This document shows positions 1-4,842 of a stretch of 6,554 bases of DNA, in pieces. Each line of letters opens with the position of its first letter. Within the stretch, counting starts at the first letter, position 1. The stretch lies in the NCBI GenBank assembly GCA_003445095.1, contig DLVS01000318.1, positions 1-6,554 on the forward strand, in the 5' to 3' direction. The position numbers and the translations under genes were made by a program. Source of the DNA: Verrucomicrobiales bacterium (GTDB taxonomy: Bacteria; Verrucomicrobiota; Verrucomicrobiia; Limisphaerales; UBA9464). The notes under the pieces were generated by a model. The model did no database searches. It had not been told where the DNA came from and was given only the letters and a program-made list of their open reading frames with translations.

Positions 1-1176
1 GCGGCCCAAAACGCGACCGGGGATCCTGACGCCGACCTCCTCAACAATCTGGGCGAGTTCAATGCCAACAGCGATCCCACAAAACTAGATACCGATGGTG
101 ACGGGCTGAACGACAAGGAAGAGGCAGACCTTGGTTCAAACTCAAACTCGCTCGATAGCGACAGCGACGGCTTGAGCGACTTCGCTGAGGTGAAAACTCA
201 TGGGACGAATCCTATCTTGGCCGACGAAGATGGGGATGGCCTGAACGACTCGGCAGAAGTCGCCAAGGGAACCAACAGCCGGAAAGCGGACACTGACAAT
301 GATGGGTTTTCGGACCTCGTGGAGTCCTACAGCGGGACGTCGCCGATAGACTCCGCCAGCCGACCAACCAAGTTGTTGGTTCAACCGTTTACCGGGGGTG
401 ACGCTGGCGAGGGGCTCGACCTCGACGGCACGTTCGTGTACGCGCTGAACGTCGGCACGATCGGCGCGGTTGGAAAAGTCCGTGACGCTGACTTCACCGC
501 CGACGACGTGAGCGGGGCAGTAATCGTTGCCGCGAATGAGATTCCTGCATGGTTCGCGCCGAACTACGGCGATTCTGCCAACGATGATGTTATCGAAATG
601 GTCATGCAGTCCATGCGCTGGAGCACGATCCCGGTAAGAATTGACCTTACCGTGACACCAGGGCGCCGCTACAAACTCCAGGTTCTCACCGCCGAAGCCT
701 GCTGCGCCCGAGGTTTCGATCTCCGAGTCGAAGGACAGCTCGTGGCCGATGAGTTCCTAATTCCAGCCCTGCAAGGTGGCGTTAATAACATCACCAAAGG
801 AGTGGTGATCGCGTATGAATTCGATGCCGCGGACGCCACGGTAAATGTGGTCCTGGACGGCACTGGTATCACGACTCCGGTGATTGCCGACCACAATCCG
901 ATCATCAACGGACTGACGTTGGAGGATTTGGGATTGGCCACCCCGGATCAACCGGTGATCTCCAACATAGCGGTGACCGCCGCTGGGGTTGCGGTCACGG
1001 TCGGCAACAGCGTCGCCGGGACGACCTACATCCTGGAATACCGGGCCGTTCTCGACGCGGGTAATTGGAGCGAGGCCGCCCAAGCTCCGGCCACGACTGG
1101 GACGCTAACACTAACCGACGTCAACCCAGACCACCGCGTTCCCGCGGTCGGGTTCTGGCGCGTTCGCACTCCGTAA
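1..1176 (+). CDS. Secreted TSP3-repeat protein with malectin-like domain, C-terminal part (5' truncated)
   Basis: The frame is open from the first base to TAA at 1174-1176, giving 391 visible residues; the start lies upstream of the window. Residues 8-117 are tandem calcium-binding-type repeats of thrombospondin type 3 character (D-x-D-x-D-G-L-x-D-x-x-E). Residues about 122-311 look like a malectin-like or galactose-binding-type beta-sandwich: 'FVYALNVG', a central 'ACCARGFDLRVEG' and the closing 'NPIINGLTLEDLG', a signature I associate with malectin-like domains. Residues about 316-391 form a small beta domain with 'TTYILEYRAVLDAGNW' and ending 'FWRVRTP', a pattern I recall as common at C-termini of Verrucomicrobiota secreted proteins. 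The likely role is extracellular or surface glycan binding or adhesion; this is inferred and no catalytic residues are visible. Any signal peptide and enzymatic domain would be upstream. A strong terminator follows 18 bp after the stop, so this is the last gene of its transcript. Confidence 0.85.
   Translation, partial: AAQNATGDPDADLLNNLGEFNANSDPTKLDTDGDGLNDKEEADLGSNSNSLDSDSDGLSDFAEVKTHGTNPILADEDGDGLNDSAEVAKGTNSRKADTDNDGFSDLVESYSGTSPIDSASRPTKLLVQPFTGGDAGEGLDLDGTFVYALNVGTIGAVGKVRDADFTADDVSGAVIVAANEIPAWFAPNYGDSANDDVIEMVMQSMRWSTIPVRIDLTVTPGRRYKLQVLTAEACCARGFDLRVEGQLVADEFLIPALQGGVNNITKGVVIAYEFDAADATVNVVLDGTGITTPVIADHNPIINGLTLEDLGLATPDQPVISNIAVTAAGVAVTVGNSVAGTTYILEYRAVLDAGNWSEAAQAPATTGTLTLTDVNPDHRVPAVGFWRVRTP
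22..351 (+). repeat. TSP3-type calcium-binding repeats (five units, the first divergent)
   Basis: Units of 21-23 residues begin at residues 8, 30, 52, 75 and 97 (bases 22, 88, 154, 223, 289). The aspartate loops read DPDADLLNN, DTDGDGLND, DSDSDGLSD, DEDGDGLND and DTDNDGFSD, and are followed by an acidic helix-like stretch and 'GTNP/GTNS/GTSP' in the later units. The first unit lacks the loop glycine. In this family the aspartates coordinate calcium and stiffen the protein. The repeats are conserved as protein, but the DNA has drifted between units, which argues against a very recent expansion. Confidence 0.85.
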
Positions 1177-1194
1177 TAATCTCACCATACCACT

Positions 1195-1231
1195 GGGGCC
1201 TTCCGGAAACGGGAGGCCCCTTTTTGTTTTT
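1195..1231 (+). terminator. Rho-independent terminator of the TSP3/malectin gene
   Basis: Bases 1195-1205 pair with 1210-1220 in an uninterrupted 11-bp stem (one T-G wobble) closed by a GAAA tetraloop at 1206-1209. The tract TTTTTGTTTTT follows directly at 1221-1231. The other strand has no T tract beyond the stem, so termination is expected in the + direction only. It lies 18 bp after the stop codon of the upstream gene and separates it from the nfeD-floA cluster. Confidence 0.95.
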
Positions 1232-1253
1232 GGGATCCTGAATGGCCGCAGCC

Positions 1254-1270
1254 AGGAGCGAAAAATGTGA
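1254..1270 (+). promoter_or_regulatory. Strong Shine-Dalgarno leading to a start-stop (ATG-TGA) or GTG leader start
   Basis: AGGAG at 1254-1258 is the best ribosome binding site near nfeD, but it lies 79 bases before the nfeD ATG. Six bases after it is ATG (1265-1267) followed at once by TGA (1268-1270). The G of that ATG also begins a GTG at 1267-1269, 8 bases from the SD, which opens a 61-codon frame ending at 1452. That frame overlaps the nfeD start by 115 bases in another frame. The predicted peptide resembles nothing I know, and its second half is probably only an out-of-frame reading of nfeD. The site may engage ribosomes upstream of nfeD; this is inferred. Confidence 0.35.
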
Positions 1271-1308
1271 GACGATCCAAATCCGGCCACGAGATTCCAC
1301 TTGTTGAC

Positions 1309-1338
1309 TGGGGCCTTCCCCTTAGCCTTTCGGCCCCA
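1309..1338 (+). promoter_or_regulatory. Hairpin enclosing the nfeD start codon
   Basis: TGGGGCC at 1309-1315 is perfectly complementary to GGCCCCA at 1332-1338, giving a 7-bp, six-GC stem with a 16-base pyrimidine-rich loop. The last stem base is the A of the nfeD ATG, and there is no SD between the stem arms. No T tract follows, so this is not a terminator. It could limit initiation at nfeD. The pairing is seen directly; the regulatory role is inferred. Confidence 0.4.
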
Positions 1339-1793
1339 TGGAAACCATCGCCTTCCTCTTCGCGGCAGGTGCGGTGTTGCTGTTGCTCGAACCGCTCTTC
1401 CCTCACTTTATCGCCGGACCCATCGGCTTGTTCTGCTGGGCCGTGGCGTTAGTGATGATCTACTCGCGGTACGGATTCGCTATGGGCAACTGGAGCTTGG
1501 TCGCTGTGTTAACCGTGGCCTTAGTTGGGGCCTGGTGGTATCTGAAACACCTGCCGACAACGCGGGTGGGTCGCGTCGTTCAATCCGATCACGTCGTTCC
1601 TACCGAGACCGCTGCCAAAACCCACCTCGTGGATCAGTTTGGAATCTCGCTGACGCCACTGCGGCCGGGCGGCATGGCTCAGTTTGGCGCTGAGCGCGTC
1701 GACGTCATTACTTCCGGCGAACCCGTCGAGCGGGGTCAGAAGCTTCGCGTGATTAGCGTCGAGGGGACCCGCGTTCTCGTCCGAGCCATCTAA
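1338..1793 (+). CDS. nfeD: Short NfeD family membrane protein (flotillin partner)
   Basis: A 151-residue protein. Three hydrophobic segments at about residues 3-20, 25-42 and 52-68 are followed by a soluble C-terminal OB-fold NfeD domain at about 100-149, with the typical run 'GISLTPLRPGGMAQF', then 'ERVDVITSGEPVERG', then a VEG-x-x-VLVR strand. NfeD proteins act with SPFH/flotillin-family partners in membrane microdomains. This is the short form: the ClpP-like serine protease domain of long NfeD proteins is absent. The start at 1338 is well constrained, because an in-frame TAG lies at 1323-1325, no start codon intervenes, and the first membrane helix begins immediately. No SD precedes it and the ATG sits in a hairpin. 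floA follows after 39 bp, which fits one operon. Confidence 0.9.
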   Translation: METIAFLFAAGAVLLLLEPLFPHFIAGPIGLFCWAVALVMIYSRYGFAMGNWSLVAVLTVALVGAWWYLKHLPTTRVGRVVQSDHVVPTETAAKTHLVDQFGISLTPLRPGGMAQFGAERVDVITSGEPVERGQKLRVISVEGTRVLVRAI

Positions 1794-1832
1794 CTTTTTA
1801 ATCTAACTCACTTCTAAATACCTCACTCGTTC

Positions 1833-2861
1833 ATGACCACCCTGCTCGCGGCCCAGTTCGAAGTTGGAACCGTTGTGATCGCCGCCATCCTAGGCGTCGT
1901 TGCTCTCGCGCTCCTGTTCCTCATCGCGAGTTTCGGCTCGATCTGGCTGCGCGCGATGGCTTCTGGTGCGCCGGTTGGCTTGATCGAGTTGGTCGCGCTG
2001 CGGCTCCGCGGCATTCCCGTGGGCTTCATTGTCGACAATCGAATTACCGCCGTGAAGTCTGGTTTGCCGCTGACGATTGACGACCTTTCGACGCACTACC
2101 TCGCGGGCGGTAACGTGGATATGATCGTGCTTGCGTTGATCGCCGCCCAGCGGGCTGGTATCCACCTCGATTTCAACCGTGCCTGCGCCATCGACCTAGC
2201 TACCAAAGGAACGGGCAAGAATGTCCTGGATGCAGTGAAGACATCCGTAAACCCACGGGTTATCGATTGTCCCGCTCCAATCGCCGGCAAGATCACGATC
2301 GATGCGGTTGCCAAGGACGGGATCGTGATCAAGGCCCGCGCCCGAGTGACGGTGCGCACGAACTTGGACCGTTTCGTCGGAGGTGCGACTGAGGAAACCA
2401 TCATCGCGCGCGTGGGCGAGGGCATCGTTTCGACCATTGGTTCCGTCGAAACATACAAACTCGTACTTGAGAATCCCGATCGCATTTCGAAGACTGTTCT
2501 CGAAAAAGGTCTCGATGCGAATACCGCCTTTGAAATCCTCTCGATCGACATCGCGGACGTCGACATCGGCGAGAACGTCGGCGCCAAGTTGCAGGCTGAG
2601 CAGGCCGAGGCAAACAAGCTAAAGGCCCAAGCCGAAGCTGAGGCACGCCGAGCCAATGCCGTCGCGTTAGAACAAGAAAACATCGCTCGTGTCGCTGAGA
2701 TGCGTTCCCGGGTGGTCGAAGCGGAAGCTCAAGTGCCGCTGGCTTTGGCTGAGGCGTTCCGCAGCGGACATCTCGGGGTGATGGATTACTACCGGATGCA
2801 GAACATCCAAGCCGATACCTCCATGCGTGGTAACATCGCGGGTGGCTCATCGGAGAAGTGA
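1833..2861 (+). CDS. floA: Flotillin-like protein FloA (SPFH family)
   Basis: A 342-residue protein, close to the usual FloA length. It has an N-terminal membrane segment at about residues 11-34, then a second hydrophobic stretch at about 46-66 ([20 protein letters not shown]). The FloA signature '[20 protein letters not shown]' is at 88-107 and '[20 protein letters not shown]' at 119-138, followed by 'VNPRVIDCP'. An SPFH-type beta/alpha core covers about 150-245. An Ala/Glu-rich coiled-coil region with AEA/QAEA runs covers about 250-305, and the tail is short. FloA scaffolds functional membrane microdomains that organise signalling, secretion and wall-related proteins. The KGTGKN stretch at 125-130 looks longer than in Bacillus FloA as I remember it. 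The start codon follows a pyrimidine-rich 39-bp gap after nfeD with no SD. The neighbours nfeD and the gene at 2891 suggest a co-transcribed module. Confidence 0.95.
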   Translation: MTTLLAAQFEVGTVVIAAILGVVALALLFLIASFGSIWLRAMASGAPVGLIELVALRLRGIPVGFIVDNRITAVKSGLPLTIDDLSTHYLAGGNVDMIVLALIAAQRAGIHLDFNRACAIDLATKGTGKNVLDAVKTSVNPRVIDCPAPIAGKITIDAVAKDGIVIKARARVTVRTNLDRFVGGATEETIIARVGEGIVSTIGSVETYKLVLENPDRISKTVLEKGLDANTAFEILSIDIADVDIGENVGAKLQAEQAEANKLKAQAEAEARRANAVALEQENIARVAEMRSRVVEAEAQVPLALAEAFRSGHLGVMDYYRMQNIQADTSMRGNIAGGSSEK

Positions 2862-2890
2862 GACTCGCCTGAGGTCGTTGGAGTTATCTT

Positions 2891-3601
2891 ATGAAGTCGA
2901 TGCTCCTTGCTGCTGGATGGGGTCCCTTCATCCCATTCATCATCTTCTTCGTGTTTCTGACACTATCCATACTTCAAGCAGTGCGAAAGCGGAGTCAGCG
3001 ATCGGGGACCGATGACGGCCGGAGTTGGGAGCGACCGTCGGAGTTCCCGGAGGACGCAACTGATTCAGAAGGCCGCGCCATTGTCGGGCGCTACCTTCGG
3101 CCGGCGCAGTCGCCGCCGGCCACCGGGACATCTTTCCCGCCTCCGCCGGTCATTGACGCACCTCGTCCGCTCAGTCCGTGGGAACAAGAGCTGGAACGCG
3201 TTTTGCGCCGCGAACCGCCGAGCATGCCGGCTCCGGCGCCAGCCGTGCCAGCGCCGTCCGTCGCCCCGGCGGAGTGGCAGGCTCCGAATCGCGGCGACAC
3301 TGTTGAAGACCTGCTCACTCATGATCTCGAATCGGCCCCGATGCCTTCGACTCCCTTGGCATCCTTCGCTACCGCCGAGGCCGCGTACAGCGACGCTTCG
3401 AATCTTGCCGAGCGAGCTCGGGCATTTTTGCAAAGCGCCGACTCCAAGGTGGACCACGCGGCCCCCACTTTACCTCCGCGCCGCCGGATGAAGTCCCCCG
3501 AACTAACCGCGTTCCTGGCCGGATTTCGTCAACCCGTGACGGCCCGGCACGCCATCATGGCCGCTGTCATTCTCGGACGTCCCAAGGCTTTTGAGATGTG
3601 A
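2891..3601 (+). CDS. Uncharacterised single-pass membrane protein downstream of floA
   Basis: A 236-residue protein of no family I can name. A single hydrophobic helix at about residues 11-30 (PFIPFIIFFVFLTLSILQAV) is followed by a basic stretch (VRKRSQR), which suggests N-terminal anchoring with the rest in the cytoplasm. Residues about 70-135 are a low-complexity Pro/Ala-rich linker interrupted by a predicted helix 'PWEQELERVLRRE' (96-108). Another helical stretch is at about 157-182. The C-terminus, after a basic patch 'PPRRRMKSPE', reads 'ELTAFLAGFRQP' then 'ARHAIMAAVILGRPKAFE'. This resembles a short 'AI-x-x-x-x-ILGPPKA' tail I recall from small PVC-group proteins, so it may be a conserved interaction motif. 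GGAG at 2880-2883 is well spaced for the ATG at 2891. The 29-bp gap after floA suggests co-transcription and a role with FloA/NfeD, but this is context only. Confidence 0.8.
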   Translation: MKSMLLAAGWGPFIPFIIFFVFLTLSILQAVRKRSQRSGTDDGRSWERPSEFPEDATDSEGRAIVGRYLRPAQSPPATGTSFPPPPVIDAPRPLSPWEQELERVLRREPPSMPAPAPAVPAPSVAPAEWQAPNRGDTVEDLLTHDLESAPMPSTPLASFATAEAAYSDASNLAERARAFLQSADSKVDHAAPTLPPRRRMKSPELTAFLAGFRQPVTARHAIMAAVILGRPKAFEM

Positions 3602-3680
3602 AGCCAGCGGCCTCACGTCTTAACGCCGAACTTATTGGCTGCTGGTGATGGTCCGGCGAAATTGCCGAGGAAGATTCGTA

Positions 3681-3715
3681 TCAATCCGAACTCCGACTTC
3701 GGAGTTCGGGATTGA
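3681..3715 (+). promoter_or_regulatory. Long intergenic hairpin upstream of the permease gene (possible weak terminator or leader structure)
   Basis: Bases 3681-3695 pair with 3700-3715 in a 15-bp stem with a single bulged G (3708) and an ACTT loop. It is followed by TCTTAATGT, not a real T tract, so intrinsic termination would be weak. It lies 80 bp after the floA-cluster stop and ends 12 bases before the SD of the permease gene. It could therefore mark the operon boundary or be part of the permease 5' leader. The stem is seen directly; its role is not settled. Confidence 0.55.
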
Positions 3716-3727
3716 TCTTAATGTCTC

Positions 3728-3732
3728 GAGGA
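3728..3732 (+). promoter_or_regulatory. Ribosome binding site of the permease gene
   Basis: GAGGA at 3728-3732 lies 10 bases before ATG at 3743. It decides against the out-of-frame ATG at 3738, which is only 5 bases away and opens a different frame. Confidence 0.7.
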
Positions 3733-3742
3733 TTGGAATGCC

Positions 3743-4684
3743 ATGACCAGAAGAGACACCACGGCCCGAACCGCCTTCGCCACCCTGCGATCGAATCGGC
3801 TGCTGGGGGCTGGTGTCGTCCTAGTGGTAATCCTGGTCCTGCTCGCGTTGATCGCACCGCTGCTGACGAGTGGACGCCTGTTGCAGGAGCCGATTCAGCA
3901 AGACGCGCAGGGGTTGGACAACGACGGCATGCCACGTCCGCCGGGCGCTGGTTATCTTTTGGGTACGGATAATCTCGGACGCGACGTGCTTGCTCGCGTC
4001 ATTCACGCGGCCCGGGTGTCGCTGCCGCTGGCGATGGGGGCGATACTGACGGCAACGGTCGTAGGCGGTTTCGTGGGTCTACTGGCGGGCTATTTCGGGG
4101 GCCAGCTCGACTTCGCACTGATGCGTTTCACCGAGCTGAATTTGACGATCCCGGCAATCTTGTTGGCCGTGGCGTTTGCGGGATTGATGGACGGAAGGAT
4201 CGTGCATTTGCATCCTACGACTCAGCCGTGGCACTGGCTCGATATTGAATTGAAACGCGGAGTAGTGAGCCTGTTCCTCCTCATTGGCTTCGTTTGCTGG
4301 CCGGGCATGGTGCGGGTTATCCGCGCGGAAGTTTCCTCGCTGAAAGAGCGCGAATTTGTCACGGCTTCGCGCGCCTTGGGAGCGTCCAACCGTCAACTGA
4401 TCTTTCGTCACATCCTGCCGAACCTTCTACCGACCGTAATCGTGCTCGCAGTAATGAATACCGGGAACGCGATCTTGCTCGAGGCGGGTCTGGGTTACCT
4501 GGGCATTGGGGTGCCGCCGCCCGCGCCGACTTGGGGTTCGATGATCAACGATGGCCAACCGTACTTCATTTCCTCGCCGCACATCGTGATCGTGCCTGGT
4601 CTCGCTATCGTGGTAACCGTCCTCGCATTCAACCTTTTGGGGCAAGGACTCCAGGAAATGCTCGATCCGAAACAGCGCCGGTGA
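3743..4684 (+). CDS. Peptide-type ABC transporter permease, OppC/DppC family
   Basis: A 313-residue inner-membrane permease of the binding-protein-dependent transport family. Membrane helices fall at about 21-42, 94-118, 125-147, 174-190, 229-256 and 277-300. 'LLGTDNLGRDVLARVIHAAR' at 72-91 is the classic OppC/DppC N-terminal signature. The EAA loop that docks the ATPase is 'VTASRALGAS' ... 'FRHILPN' at about 206-227. 'LGIGVPPPAPTWGSMI' at 253-268 is also diagnostic. It should form half of the channel for oligopeptides, dipeptides or a related ligand; the substrate cannot be read from the sequence. Residues about 149-173 (MDGRIVHLHPTTQPW and following) make the loop between helices 3 and 4 longer than in standard OppC. 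The normal partner OppB/DppB is not adjacent upstream. A solute-binding protein follows on the same strand after 158 bp. Confidence 0.93.
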   Translation: MTRRDTTARTAFATLRSNRLLGAGVVLVVILVLLALIAPLLTSGRLLQEPIQQDAQGLDNDGMPRPPGAGYLLGTDNLGRDVLARVIHAARVSLPLAMGAILTATVVGGFVGLLAGYFGGQLDFALMRFTELNLTIPAILLAVAFAGLMDGRIVHLHPTTQPWHWLDIELKRGVVSLFLLIGFVCWPGMVRVIRAEVSSLKEREFVTASRALGASNRQLIFRHILPNLLPTVIVLAVMNTGNAILLEAGLGYLGIGVPPPAPTWGSMINDGQPYFISSPHIVIVPGLAIVVTVLAFNLLGQGLQEMLDPKQRR

Positions 4685-4842
4685 GTGCGGACCCGCTCGA
4701 AAAGAATGACAACGCACTGGGACGCCAGGCACGGATGGAGAGGCGATAGGCTAGCGCTTCCATTGTTCCGACCGTTGGTCCAAGGATCCCAGTCTCGTAG
4801 TTTCGGACTGTTTGTGCGATTCGAGAACGCCTGGCTCGACCA
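4685..4842 (+). other. 158-bp intergenic gap between permease and solute-binding protein
   Basis: No convincing gene, terminator or promoter is visible. Two weak, widely separated inverted pairs exist: ACTGGGA at 4716 with TCCCAGT at 4787, and GCCAGGC at 4724 with GCCTGGC at 4829. Neither has a T tract. A GTG at 4681 overlapping the permease stop (GTGA) opens a frame of only 22 codons to 4749 without an SD. The gap is long for tightly coupled genes, so the binding protein may have its own promoter. Confidence 0.4.

Noticed and set aside
22..351. The tandem aspartate repeats as dockerin or EF-hand domains.
   Set aside because: The 21-23 residue period with D-x-D-x-D-G-L-x-D-x-x-E and GTNP linkers, in at least four consecutive units, fits TSP3-type repeats better than a paired dockerin module.
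1242..1307. A 21-residue ATG frame after the terminator.
   Set aside because: There is only a weak GGGA upstream, and no pattern such as a codon run that would suggest an attenuator leader peptide.
1304..1340. A TTGACT -35-like box that would give a nearly leaderless nfeD transcript.
   Set aside because: No acceptable -10 element is found about 17 bases downstream, and the region is better explained by the hairpin.
2096..2850. Long minus-strand open frames opposite floA.
   Set aside because: They are antisense to a clear FloA coding frame, have low-complexity Arg/Ser-rich translations and no SD, so they are shadows.
3012..3491. A + strand frame overlapping the gene at 2891-3601.
   Set aside because: Its Arg-rich translation is typical of an out-of-frame reading of GC-rich, proline-rich DNA. 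The 2891 frame has the SD and a membrane helix.
3648..3746. A 32-codon frame starting at ATG 3648 that ends with an ATGA overlap on the permease start.
   Set aside because: It has no SD, reads straight through the palindromic hairpin, and its composition resembles no protein. The ATGA overlap alone is not enough.
4681..4749. A 22-codon frame starting at GTG overlapping the permease stop (GTGA).
   Set aside because: It is too short, without an SD, and with no recognisable peptide. It is most likely chance, though such overlaps can mark a lost gene.
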